From the NCBI GenBank assembly GCA_030435675.1, contig CM059625.1:14756001-14820000 (forward strand): a stretch of 64,000 nucleotides of DNA. The letters run 5' to 3'. This stretch comes from Steinernema hermaphroditum. Taxonomy: Eukaryota; Nematoda; Chromadorea; Rhabditida; Steinernematidae. This document shows, one piece after another, positions 27,663 through 38,923 of the stretch; the first letter of the stretch is position 1, and every line of letters begins with the position of its first letter. The translations under genes were made by a program, and so were the position numbers. The notes under the pieces were generated by a model, which did no database searches, was not told the DNA's origin, and was given only the letters and a program-made list of their open reading frames with translations.

Positions 27663-29469
27663 ATGCTCGGTGATCGTCTCTCGCCAGCACTTCTTGCCTT
27701 CGGCGTCGCGTTAACGCTGTTTTTTCGGTCTTCATCGGCTAGCGACGAAGAACAGCGCCTCTATGGAGATCTCTTGTCCAATTACAACCCTCTGGAACGG
27801 CCTGTTAATGAATCGAATAGTCCGCTGGTCGTCAAAGTGCGCCTGTTCCTTCAGCAGATTGTTGACGTAGACGAGAAAAATCAGGTTGTCCAGGTTAATG
27901 CCTGGATGAGATATGTAAGTAGTTTATGTGTACTTCTGCCTGCCTTCTCCATTTTGATATGGAACGAAAGCATGCGAGGCGAGCTTTCAAAACGTAGAAA
28001 TGAGGACCCCTTTGCAGATCTGGACGGACTACAAGTTGACATGGAATCCACGAGACTACTCAGGTATTCGTGATGTCCGATTCCCAGGCAACATGGATCA
28101 CATCTGGAGGCCGGACGTTCTTCTCTACAACAGGTACTATAGAAAAGCCGTATGACGATGACAATTTGATGAAGCGCTGATGAAAACTTCGACACCACCT
28201 ATAAAAGCAATTTGCTCGTTTATTATAATGGTGAAGTGAACTGGATTCCACCCGGAATCCTCAAATTCAGCTGCAAGATGGATATCACGTGGTTTCCTTT
28301 CGACGATCAGCTGTGCGACTTGAAGGTACATTGGAATGTGGGTCTGGCCATCTAGTAATAGGAAAAGGTGTCGCTTCTCTGGGAATTCTACAATGAAGTA
28401 CCTTAGCCGAGATATACTATCACACAAATTTAGCCTAAAACACTCATCTTTAGTTCGGTTCGTGGACGTACCACGGCTTGGCCCTTGATCTCCAAATCGA
28501 CTCGGACAACCCGAATTCCAGTAAGCAGCAATTGCGAGCCTATATTCTGATTAAAGTGTTAAGCCGATCAGATGGATCTCAGCGACTATGTCGTCAACGG
28601 CGAGTGGACACTGATTGCAACACCGGCCGTTAGAGAAGTGACGTTCTACAAGTGCTGTCCAGAACCGTATCCCACAGTTGTCTTCAGAATGCACATCAGA
28701 CGACGGACCTTATATTACGGTAGCTTATGCTTTATATGAACTTATAAACCTTTCAGGCTTTAATCTAATCATTCCATCACTGTTAATATCCCTTATGACC
28801 GTACTCGGTTTCACGCTGCCGCCAGACGCTGGCGAGAAAATCACTCTAGAAATCACAATTCTCCTGTCGGTTTGTTTCTTCTTGAGCATGGTAGGGTAGA
28901 TCGCTCACATATCCGTGAGTCTATTCGTTGATCTTCAGGTAGCAGAGATGACTCCCCCAACGTCGGAAGCCGTTCCTCTCATTGGAGTCTTCTTCTCCTG
29001 CTGCATGCTGGTTGTGTCGGCTTCTGTCGTCTTCACCGTCGTCGTGCTGAACCTTCACTTTCGCAACCCTGACACCCACGTCATGACTCCATTTGTGAGA
29101 AGAGTTCTCCTGGAATGGCTGCCCTGGGCAATGATGATGTCTCGCCCTGGACATCGCTTCGCACATGGACGATACGTGAAAGCGGAGAGCCATAGGACGA
29201 AGATGAAAGCGGCCAGTGAGAGCATAGTTCGCCGAATAGATTCGGAGGACCCGAGCTTAGAAGCAGAAGTCATTCTACTTCACAGGATATATCTTGAAAT
29301 GAAGGAAATAATCCAGCGAATGGAGGAAGAGGATGAAAAGGAGATGGTGGAAAACGACTGGAGGTTCGCCGCCCTAGTTGTTGACAGAGTGTGCCTTATT
29401 GTATTTTCCATATTTATATCATTATCGACATGTGCGCTTATGTTGTCAGCTCCACACATAAATGCCTAA
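27663..29469 (+). CDS. Nicotinic acetylcholine receptor alpha-type subunit (ACR-16/alpha7-like), 7 exons, complete
   Basis: Cys-loop ligand-gated cation channel subunit of the plasma membrane. Exons: 27663-27914, 28018-28133, 28175-28325, 28454-28520, 28564-28719, 28757-28890, 28939-29469. All junctions are GT-AG and in phase, giving 468 aa. A hydrophobic signal peptide covers about residues 8-25. The ligand-binding domain shows loop A WRPD, the 13-residue Cys-loop C156-C170 containing WFPFDDQ, loop B GSWTYHG, and the adjacent cysteines C226-C227 in [10 protein letters not shown] that define alpha subunits. M1 is at about 246-268. M2 begins GEKITLE, with Glu at -1' and an unusual Glu at 4' (E279). 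M3 follows, then a loop of about 100 residues with an acidic helix, and M4 at about 435-460. ATG 27663 is the first in-frame ATG and directly precedes the signal peptide. The gene converges on the RCC1-type gene. Exact orthology within the nematode ACR group is not settled. Confidence 0.95.
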
Positions 29470-29548
29470 CACATGTTTTGGAAAGGTGCGCTTTACATGA
29501 GTAATGGTATGGTATACTGGTTGTATACGCCCATCCAGGAAATTCGTC

Positions 29549-29554
29549 ATTAAA
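29549..29554 (+). promoter_or_regulatory. Possible polyadenylation signal (ATTAAA) of the receptor gene
   Basis: ATTAAA, the common variant of AATAAA, lies 80 bp after the receptor stop codon. It also precedes the copied exon fragment at 29651, which would then lie outside the transcript. Confidence 0.3.
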
Positions 29555-29650
29555 TCAGCACACTGCTGGGACCGTAGCCCAGCTCGTCCAGCTTTCGGTG
29601 TTTCTCCAGTCTGAATAGTATCCGTGAACTTTGCTGTTAATTCGTTCCAG

Positions 29651-29797
29651 ATGAAAGCGGCCAGTGAGAGCATAGTTCGCCGAATAGATTCGGAGGATCC
29701 GAGCTTGGAATCAGAAGTCATTCTTGAAAGGAAGGAAATAATCCAGCGAATGGAGGAAGAGGATGAAAAGGAGATGGTGGAAAACGACAGGAGGTTC
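29651..29797 (+). pseudogene. Partial tandem copy of the receptor's last exon
   Basis: This 147-bp segment is a near-identical copy of 29203-29367, the part of the last exon coding for the acidic M3-M4 loop. It lacks 18 bp (six codons reading LHRIYL in the intact copy) and has a few substitutions. The copy starts right after TTCCAG, which looks like a splice acceptor, stays open through the copied part, and stops ten bases later at 29814-29816. No M4 segment follows, so it cannot replace the normal end with a working channel. It may be a dead duplicate or, less likely, a rare alternative last exon. Confidence 0.85.
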
Positions 29798-29804
29798 ATT
29801 CATC

Positions 29805-29939
29805 ATGGGCGTTAAGATCACCCCCGGCTCCCGGAAGGCATGGAGCACCAGGGTCTTGCCAAGAAGCCAGTTACAATCGCTCATCCGCACCGCCAGAGAA
29901 ACCGAGATCGCCGAGTTCTACTCTCATGCCCTGGGTTGA
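29805..29939 (+). other. Small open frame, 44 codons, unknown
   Basis: An ATG frame beginning MGVKITPGSRKAWSTRVLP follows the copied exon fragment directly, with GC-ending codons unlike its AT-rich surroundings. After its TGA the same frame stays open for about 25 more codons. I do not recognise it. It may be a fragment of another gene brought in with the duplication. Confidence 0.2.
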
Positions 29940-30053
29940 AGCCAGGAGAAGACCGGCGACTACAAAATGGCAATGTGGCTCTGGTGCGTAAATGGCGACT
30001 CGCAAGTCGTTCGCCTTTGACAAGGGAGATAAACTCATAAACATTCATCATAC

Positions 30054-30059
30054 TTTATT
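30054..30059 (-). promoter_or_regulatory. Polyadenylation signal (AATAAA) of the RCC1-type gene
   Basis: AATAAA on the minus strand lies about 166 bp after the stop codon of the RCC1-type gene, a normal distance for cleavage and polyadenylation. The convergent receptor gene ends 585 bp away. Confidence 0.5.
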
Positions 30060-30224
30060 TCCCGTATGTCATTGTACTGCACAAAAAACGACAACGCCGT
30101 AAAACACTGTACATTATTCATAAAGCATATATGATCAATGTAAACCGAAAGACGACAGAGAATATACCGGATAGGACGAGGAAACGGCTACTTGAATGTA
30201 CCCGTTAAATGTATGTATGAAAGG

Positions 30225-33200
30225 CTATCTCTGTAGGCATCTTGAGCATTTTCGAAGACGATTACGTGCTGCGGCCAGCTCAGCCCGACTGACTCCTCCT
30301 TGTATCCCAGTCAATTCGTAGTGACCACACGTGCTGTAGAAGCGGTAGCGGTCGACGCCAATCAGCTGCTTCTTCAGTACGCCTTGATCTCTGATGCGGC
30401 AGTTCTGCAGAGCTGTGAACCTCTCCTTTATTGCTAGTTGGGTCAGTCTTCTTTGTTCTTTCTTCAGCTCTAAGTAAGGCTCGATAAGACGACACATTCG
30501 CAGATCTGCCGCAAGCCGGTTGTATACAGGAAACCGATGGAACAGCAGGTAAAGAAGTGTCTTCAGTTGCACTTCTCTAAGAGGATGTATTCGCAGAAGA
30601 TTCCATGCACGGTCCAGAAGTTCGTCGAAGACCTTCAGCTCCAGCGCTTCGGTAGCTTTCACCGGAGGGAATACTGAAAGTTTTCGTTGTTCAGCGACAA
30701 AGTTGCTGTTGATTTCGGACGGTGACTCCGTTGTAGAGGTGGTCGACCGTGATGTGGTTCCCGAACACGTGCTGGATACTCCTGACATGGGTTGTTCTTG
30801 AAGAAAATGTGACAGCGTTTCGACGGCATTGATCAGATCACCGGCCAGGAGATGCGCGTTGATGACCACGTCGGAAACAGCTGGGTGTTTTGTAAAGTGG
30901 CGCGAGACTGCGTTGAGCGTTAACTGATCGGTGTTGGCAAATCTATTGAGTAGTTCTTGTTTGTCGAGGCATGGCAGCCAGCCTGAAAATTTAACATATC
31001 AATGGTGGTGTCCTCTGAGGATTGATGGAATCCATAGTTGGGCTACATGTCTTTAACGTCCGTCTATGCCAATGTTTGGTCCTCAAACTCTGGCTGATAA
31101 CATAAGGAAATAAAAAACAGGACTACCACTCACCACTTGCAATTGACGCTTGAACTCCTCCTAGTACTGTTGGCGTCCCAATAAGGCACGAATCTTGAGG
31201 CAAACATAATACCCGTACTCCGCGAGGACTGTTCAGCGTGATTTTGTTCGGCTTCGACTCCTTACTATTCGGCAGTCCCAGCTTCGTGAGATCGTTCCGT
31301 CCCCACACATAAACACAACCGTTTGTAGTGATTCCAAGCGTTGTGTTCAGTCCACAGTGAACTTCTAGCCACTTAACATGGGTAGGTTCGGAAACGCGTG
31401 TTGGTTCCAGAGATTCCTTCTTGTGGCCGAATCCTAACTGCATGTCGAGGTTCTTTCCCCATGTGTAGAGTTGGCCGTTCTCCGTGACGAATCCCGAATG
31501 GCACAACCCGGCAGAGACGCCAACGATGTTAGCGCCGCCGGCGTTCACCGGGAGCTCGCTCACTTCCATGTGAGCGCGACCGACGTCGAAATGCGATCTG
31601 GATATGGAACGTCGCGGTTTACTTGGACTTTCTGCATCAGCCGTTTTGCCATCTGTAATTAGAGACATTATATTTGGCAATGTTGATTTATCTACCTCTA
31701 GCAGCTCTCTCTCGAAGCTGCTTAGCAGCGTACATCTTCAGTTTCAGCGCTTGTGGACTCGATCCCCAAACGTAAATCTTATTTGATTCCGAGACAGCGA
31801 CGGCGTGGAAGAATCGCGAAGAGACCGCAGTTATCTTCTCCTCGATTGGAACCAACTGAGGCTTGTAGCGCTTCCGCTCAGCTGGGAAGCCACCGGCCGA
31901 TGTACTTGTGCTGTCCAAAACAGGCTTGTCAGTGGCAATGTCGACGCCAAGCTGACCATAAGCGCCACCGCCAAATGCGTAGAGTCGGCCTTCTTTGGTG
32001 AGTGTTAGGGTATGAGCATAGCCGCAAGAGACGGAAACGATAGGTGAGTCACTGAAAAGAAGGACATAAGTGCTTATAGAAGTTCCAAAGCGACAATCAC
32101 CAAGCAGTGAGCTAAGTAAGCTGTCTTTTTAATAGGCAATGAATGAAGAAACCTTACCTGAATTTATCCACTTTTATAAACAAGAACTGATTGTTGAAAG
32201 AGGCGTTGGACAACTGCCCATAGAAACCCCATCCACACATCCACAGCTCGCCGGATTTCGTTAATATCGCCGAGTGGTAATTCCCTGCCACAACTGAACA
32301 GATCTCGCCGCTCCATGGACCATCGACTATCTGCAAACGAAGAGAGCACGCATGGTCTCGAAAGAGCATTGACTTACCATAGGCTCTGGGATTGGTTTGT
32401 TATGTCCATGCCCACACTGGCCATAACGATTTGTTCCCCAACTGTAAATGGTTCCATCGTCGCATAAAACGAGACAGTGCTCTGTCCCATTGTCTATTGA
32501 GCGGATCCTCTTGATCACTCCGAACTCATCAGCAACTGGATTGAGTTTGAAAGAGGTGGGAGGCGAGATGCTGGTCGTTTTGGATTGAGAGTTGGAAAGT
32601 AGCCTGCTGACAGCGGGAGACTTCTCTTGTACTCGAAGCGCTCCAGCGGCGAAAGTTCCCCAGAAGATTATGGAACGATCGTCCGAACCGATGACCACGG
32701 AATTGTTTGAGCCAACGGAGCCTACACAACAATGACTCTGTGATGGATATCCGTTACTGTAATTTGAGCTAATAAGCCTTGTACTGGCAATGAGGAACAT
32801 TGGTTGAGCAACTTCTGGATATCTAAAGGAAAATAGATAAATGTGAATAGTGTTCGCTACACTTACGCATTTAGAAACAACTCGGCTATCCGCGAAAAGA
32901 CGAGAAGTTGTGAGCGTGACGTCAAGTTGGGCATGTAAGCGACCATTCTCGTTATCAGCGTCTGTACTCTTGCTTCCAATAACGACCACTCGATCAACGA
33001 TAGGAATCGAACGACATTTGCCGGGCCAACACCATGCCATGAAGGAACTTCCAGCAGAAACGTGGCTATGGGAAGTGTGTATTTGGGGACGTCCTTGGAC
33101 AAAAGAACTATCGCGCTTGACCACATTTTGTTTTTTAGCAGAGTGGATAGTGAGTTCGCGTCATAGTTGTATTTTAAAAGGACTGACCTATACGCCGAGT

Positions 33201-36151
33201 TACGTCAATGGAAGCCGATTCGGGGATGCCTACCTCAAATCACTCTCCGCATTTGGTATGTCCTCTTTGGGTAACTTCTGAAATCGACAGCAAAAGGCCT
33301 CGAGAAGTGCATTTGAATACATAACGTCTTCGGGATTCTTGTTGCACGTTCTTAATAACACCGGAAGAAGCGCGTCACTGCGGTCGAATTCGTTGAAGAT
33401 GGCTATCAGATGGTTTGTGTCCATTTGCAGGTCCAAAGCCATCGATATGATAAGCGTGAGTTCACTGGGCGTGGGGGCATTACACAGGGCTGTTCTGACC
33501 ACATCATGACATAGACTAACGGCATCTCGACTCAGTCGGCTAGCAATATTTCGACATACGGTCGCGTTGAATCCTGAGCTGATTGTGCATTCAACAGCAA
33601 ACTGTTCCAAGCTTCTGAAATAATGATTTTACGACTGGTCTTTTCATACTTGAAGCAGTTCGTTCTCTAATGGTTCTGCGCAAAGAACGTATCACCATGG
33701 AAATATCGTTAAAGTACATCTATAATTTCGTTCTTGAATAAACACAATTAGCCGAAACGACCATAAATAGACGGGGAATATCCTAACACTCTGCTCCGCG
33801 AAAGCAGACTAGCTCCTACTATAAAGCTGAGCCCTAAAAATAGCTATCGTGTTGCCATGTATTTAATCATTGTTCCGTGCAAGTTTAATAAGCCTGTATT
33901 TGGTGTTTCTTGCCACTCATTTCAGTAATTTTGGCTACGAACGATGTGTATTTCTCAGAACTAATCTTTACCATTTTGCGAACATGTGTAATGAATATGG
34001 AGCCAATAGATCTCGGGCTATTCTAGACGTTTCAAGGTGACTATTCTCACGCTCGTAATACCGGTTACAGTTTCATTTTCATATGGTATGAATCGTTCAA
34101 GTTTGACAGACTGATCGTTCTATTGATAAATGGAACTTACTTCAAAGCTTTCATTGTGCCAATCCCGAACTCCGTGACCACAACCGGCTCATAGAGCTGC
34201 GACGCATTCGAATGGACGGAGGGCAGAAAACCAAGAACTCGCTGATGCTGCTCAACCATAACTGGATAGTAAACGTCATCGACGGGTACGTTCTGGAACA
34301 GTTTACTGCTTATAGTCAGTTGGTCTGCTGTTACCGTACCGAAGTGAAATGCGGAGAGACGAAAATGTCATCGTTTTCATTGACAACAGTCAGCAGATCT
34401 TGGTTATAGTACACGAGCCGAGGTTGACATTTGGGAGTAAACTTTCGGATGGGAAGCGAAGCGAATGAAATTGACGCGAGCTCCCGGAGATAGAGCTAAA
34501 CGAAGTGTTGTTGAATATGGGGAAAACATGGAAAGTGGGAAAGAGGAGGGACGGAATCATAACTAACCTCGTTCTTTTTCTGATCGTGAAATATTTGGCA
34601 TTTCCCGTCGTTGAATATAGCTGCCGGCGAGATTGGTCGTAGCTCGGAAGGGATGACATGAGCCAGAGTGTCTCGAATGGTGCGGCCTTCGGTTTCGATT
34701 GGAATACTCCACTGCTCGCCGCTTTCGCAGAACACCTGAAGGTATAGTCGTGATGCACAGGTTCAGAAATTTACACGTTTGTAAATAAGGGTCAGTATAC
34801 TTGATGACTCTGTCTCTGTAAGACACTAATAAGAGACTCTGTCAACAGGACTCAGCTTCGGCTGACTTGGGGAATAATAAATGGTCGAACCTCAGATTTT
34901 CAAAAGATAATTGAATGTTTCATGTGGTAGGAATGCAACGTAAGTAACCTCTCAAACTTACCACTAAGTTCGTGTTCTCACCCTTCTGGCAAATATCCAG
35001 TCTGCTCACATTGTCGGGTCCATGTATACAAGCGCTCACGCTCTCTGCCGTCAAGTCCCATATAACAATATATCCCTCCTGCAATTGCCGTATGCTCTCA
35101 ACGATCGCCTCAATCACACCACTCTCACCCGTGTTGCAAAAACCAATATGACCCGGTTGGAGATTTTGCTCGTGAAACACGTCGTCCCGACCGGCGGCAC
35201 ACATTCAACAGTCTCCGCGCAGGTCGCTGAGTGAAAGGTGATCGTCTGCGCGAACTTGCTATCTCTACTCCACGAGACCGCCTGAATTGTCATTTATGTT
35301 GTTTTGGATAACGGTTCCGTTGACGTACGAGAAAATATTTGATCGGTATTGTGAGCACGCTTCCGTTGGCAAACACCACCGCCACCGCGCAGGCGTCCGG
35401 GAGCAGCTTGACGAGAACGGCGCTTGAGTCGTCATCGTAGAATTCGGCAAGTGAGCGCCGGCTGACTTTGACCGAATTGCCCGTTTTGTAGTAGACATCG
35501 ATGAAGTCTAAAAGTTGACAATGAGTGGACGCCTGAGTAAAGATTCAGCCACAAATGAAATTGACCGTACAGCTCTAGAATGTGGAAAGTACGCTCATCC
35601 AAAATAGCAGTCTGAAAAGTATAATTCTCTGAAGATCGACTTAAGGTAAACTGTTTGTCCGGTACTACTTAGATTTTGTTGTAATTACTCGAAGGACTTG
35701 GAATATAATAACTCTGCTCTACTAGAAAAACACATCATTTTCGTTCCTTTGTTATTTTGCAACACCAGATGCTATCGGAATATGTTTTTTGTTCGTTACT
35801 TCACGTGTTCTTCCTATCTTATCGACCATCGCCCGAAAAAACTACATTTCCCGCATCATAGTTCCTCGTTTCTACCGTGATTTTCATGCCACACTTCGAA
35901 TGTCATAAAATTTGTCTCAGCCTCTATTATAAATAACATGTATATATTTTTTTAAAAATAGACTGTAATTTAAAAAGGGGCACTAATAATGCTGATGATA
36001 AAGACCAACCGTCCGAAGAAAGAAGCGCCACAAGAAGAAAGTTCTCCTCGGCTAGGTAGTCGAACTGCTTCACTCGAGGCTCATCGCCGTCAGCTCCGCT
36101 GGTGTCGCCACTGGGCTTCGGTGAATAGAGAGAACATAACTTGAACAACAT
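30225..36151 (-). CDS. Large RCC1-repeat protein, GLO-4/claret-like putative Rab exchange factor, 14 exons, N-terminus uncertain
   Basis: Exons in coding order: 36151-36010, 35628-35566, 35507-35329, 35281-35129, 35078-34962, 34735-34568, 34292-34141, 33614-33234, 33187-32867, 32822-32378, 32330-32158, 32051-31696, 31652-31134, 30982-30225. All junctions are in phase, giving 1308 aa from ATG 36151. Residues 1-300 look like a beta-propeller (for example IVIWDLTAESVSACIHG). About 320-560 is helical, solenoid-like. About 585-1045 holds RCC1-type repeats with phrases such as YSWGTNRYGQCGHG, YAFGGGAYGQLG and YTWGKNLDMQLGFG. A helical tail ends in RKCSRCLQR with several cysteines. Nematode GLO-4 and insect claret are long RCC1 proteins thought to activate Rab32/38-type GTPases for lysosome-related gut or pigment granules; that identity is my inference from repeat type and length. 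The first exon stays open about 60 codons upstream of the ATG, so an earlier start exon may exist. Confidence 0.85.
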
Positions 36152-36349
36152 AACATCGCATGTAGCGTTCGAGCAAACAGTGATGCGTTCCTGCCAATTA
36201 TTAGGACTATTATCAGGAGTGGAAGGCGACGAGCCCGTCGGCGCTATCGGTTTGTCGTCGGGGACGGCGAACGACGATGTCGCCGTCGACGTTGACGCTG
36301 ATGCCGTCGCAGCAGTGGTGGTTATAATTGGGATTGTCTGGGCCGTCGC
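36152..36349 (-). other. Possible N-terminal coding extension or 5' UTR of the RCC1-type gene
   Basis: The first exon's frame continues upstream of ATG 36151 without a stop, through a Thr/Ser/Ala-rich stretch and then SPNNWQERITVCSNATCD. It reaches an in-frame TAG just above 36349 and contains no ATG. Acceptor-like sequences end at 36350 (CCATAG) and 36338 (CCCAG). The coding-like RITVCSNATCDVM run suggests translation may begin in an unseen upstream exon. Confidence 0.4.
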
Positions 36350-37678
36350 CTATGGCACGACGCGATCACGTGGCGGGAAAGTTCGTTCGCAACGCGACTG
36401 GCACAGTTAGTTGTCGTCGTCGATTCTGTTGTTGTGTAAGCGGCGAACACGGTGAGCGAGCGGACGCCGCCGAGGAGAAGAGCGAAAACGGCGACGAACA
36501 GGCTGCGGCGATTGGGATCGATCAAGCTGTGTGATGGTTGATGCGTGGTGATGATGATGATGCTTAATGCGGTGCTGCGACGCTTCTTAACACAAGCACA
36601 TTGTCATCCGTGCGTGCACGAGGACAAGCTGCGCGACGGGGGGAACGATGGATGATCGCTGACTGGGAACGAAATAAACGGCCGGACAGCCGGTGATGGG
36701 TTCGCGGAGGACAGACGGACCGACGGAGGATTGAGAACACGGGTAAGGCGGGTAGTCTGTCGGCGAACGCGTCAATAGCCGCACAATAGCCGCCGTTGAG
36801 TGCCTGCGATGCGCGAAGAGGAGATTGAGTCTGTCGGTACACAGCGGCGTCTATGATGGAGAGAACTAATATCCTGGAGGGTCATGTCACCGCCGTCGCC
36901 GCCGTTTTCCTACACCCGGTCCTTATCGCGAACGGCATCTGCAAACAGCGTGCACAAAGATTTGCCGCGCGGCCGTTGAGTGAAACGATAAATCAAGAGT
37001 TTCCTCCCGCCACTTTGTCAAAGATTCACTTGAAACAATTTGTCTGCGCATTTAATCAGTAGTTGGAGCAGCAGAATCTATTAGTGTGTTGCTCCGTCTC
37101 ATTTGGGGAACTATAAATAGAGAGAAGCCCCCATGACACGTGATGCAAAACAAAGTCAGCCCAGTAGTGTGATGTTCGAACCTTACATATCTCTGAAATC
37201 CTCGAAGTTCAAAAGAGTCGTCTCAGATGGATAATTCCAGTAAACAAAGCTTATCCAAATATATCACGGGAAGAAGTCGATCAAGGATATTAATCAAGGT
37301 GCGGGAAAGCTGAAATGTCAACGCACAGATGTGAACAACACAAGAGACGTAATAAAAATTTCGGTCTTAGAAGACAATTTTTCTTTGTCGAATTGCCTGG
37401 GCTTCAAACATTAACCCGTTCCTTCGATCACTTTTCAGTTGCAGCCACCTGTTTCTCGTCTAGACAGTAGAGGTCTGCATGCCCTGCATTTTAGTTTCTC
37501 TCGGTTGTGCAACATTGAGGTGTGCTCCCTGTATTCTCTTTTTATTGATCTGCGAATATCGCGGCATTTGTTTTGCATCCAGGCAATCCGACAAACACAT
37601 TCAGGCAGTCAACAACTCCCTGTTCTTCACATTCACCTTATAGGAGCTCACATTTGACCTTTGAACTAGTGATAATCA
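36350..37678. other. GC-rich 5' flank of the RCC1-type gene, then AT-rich spacer
   Basis: The GC-rich block to about 36850 is open in several frames on both strands simply because stops are rare. One minus-strand frame near 36325-36525 reads like a signal peptide (LFVAVFALLLGGVRS) but has no ATG. From about 37000 the sequence is AT-rich with nothing recognised. Confidence 0.4.
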
Positions 37679-37780
37679 GAGATCGGAACTCGTTGGTCTG
37701 GACTCGAAACTCGAGTCTCGGATTCGATGGGTTTTTGGGCATCGAGTCCGGACTCGGACTCGTTTACCATCGCTGCTGAT
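37679..37780. repeat. GACTCG-rich dispersed repeat, copy 2
   Basis: It shares GATTCGATGGGTTTTTGGGC and flanking GGACTCGGACTCG units with 26560-26700. It lies in the 5' flank of the RCC1-type gene. Confidence 0.65.
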
Positions 37781-38593
37781 AATATCATTTAGTAAATGGT
37801 CACTTGGTTCACTTATCGTTGTCTGATGGGAATGTCTCTGTCTGGACCTGCAGGACCATAAAACGCAAAGGAGCCGATTCCGTAGCCGGGCTGATGGTGC
37901 TCTTGCCAACGAGACGGTGTTCGTCATGAATAAAGCTCCAAGCCTATGTATGTCTACGTCTGTCTTTTTGACAATCGATTTCGATCTGGAAGTGCACCAT
38001 TTACCGTTCTGAATCGTCGGCATTACGCCGTGCAGGATGTCTTACATGCGCACAACAAAGACAAAAATGACACTATTGACGCTGCTTTTATTCTAGGCTC
38101 AACTGGAGGCAATGTTCGAATAGACTGATCAATGGGCCCATCAATTTGTGTTGTCGGACAGGCGAATCTGATGTCCGTAGAAGCGCAGGAGGTGCGTCGA
38201 CTTAAATTGGCGGCGCGCATGGAATTCGACAATGGCGATACGCTCCAACTAAGTCTCGCTGGTGATCAGGCTTTCTGGGAGCCATCATTGCGATCTACAT
38301 GAAAGACCAAGAAGGACCGCTCACTCAACTGATTTGATTGAACGAACGAGCGATAGGAAAACTAATTTTTGGCAAAAATCCGCGGAGGCTAATCACATTT
38401 GCTGTGCAGAGTACAGTTGAAATACCGTGTGTTTTAGTGAGCGCCACTTTCCATTAACATTAACATTTACTCTTGAATCAATGACATTCATCATGCAAGA
38501 TATCTCATAATGCTCAAAGAAGAACCGCAGATCACCGTAGAAGCTACTTCTCTCCTCTTTTATTTGGGCGCAGGGCACACAACGTCGAACTAG
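37781..38593 (+). other. Possible upstream exons of the unrecognised gene ending at 38923
   Basis: The frame 37946-38301 is open apart from one TGA at about 38126-38128. Its second half (ATG at 38132, beginning MGPSICVVGQANLMSVEAQE) could be spliced at 38261|GTGATC, in phase with the acceptor before 38594. Whether this is an exon, a decayed exon or chance is unclear. Confidence 0.25.
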
Positions 38594-38923
38594 AAGGTAG
38601 CTATTCCATCAGTGTGCGCGGGTTTCGAAGCGACGAAGAAGCTCCATCCAGAAGAAGCGCGGTGGTGGAGCACGACAGGCGTCGTGGAATCCCATCTTCG
38701 GAGCCGGTCACTCAACTCAGTCGGCTCAGACAGCCTCACAGAGAGCGACCTCTCTTTAATGATTATCTTAAGCAGTGTGTAAGTCGTTAGTGTGCTCAAA
38801 TTCGTAATACCAAACGAAGCGATTCTGTGGCTGTAGGAACGATCGTCGTTCGGTATTTGGAAATGGAAAACCCAAATTGGAAAAGTTTTCGAGCATGGCT
38901 TCACGGATGGAGATCCGCTCTAA
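38594..38923 (+). CDS. 3' end of an unrecognised gene (two exons)
   Basis: Exon 38594-38778 reads EGSYSISVRGFRSDEEAP and onward through a very charged, Arg/Ser-rich stretch to PLFNDYLKQC. It is followed by a strong GTAAGT donor. A 58-bp intron ends in TGTAG, and exon 38837-38923 continues in phase with ERSSFGIWKWKTQIG to a TAA. The intron size matches the other genes here, and the codon choice looks coding. I do not recognise a domain. An in-phase upstream exon may be 38132-38261. The gene would lie between the RCC1-type gene and the SEFIR gene, on the plus strand. Confidence 0.45.

Noticed and set aside
32850..33281. 143-codon plus-strand frame
   Set aside because: It is antisense to exons 8 and 9 of the RCC1-type gene, whose minus-strand reading splices in phase.
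36325..36525. Signal-peptide-like minus-strand frame upstream of the RCC1-type gene
   Set aside because: It has no ATG, ends at a stop before the first exon, and a secretory signal does not fit a cytosolic RCC1 protein.
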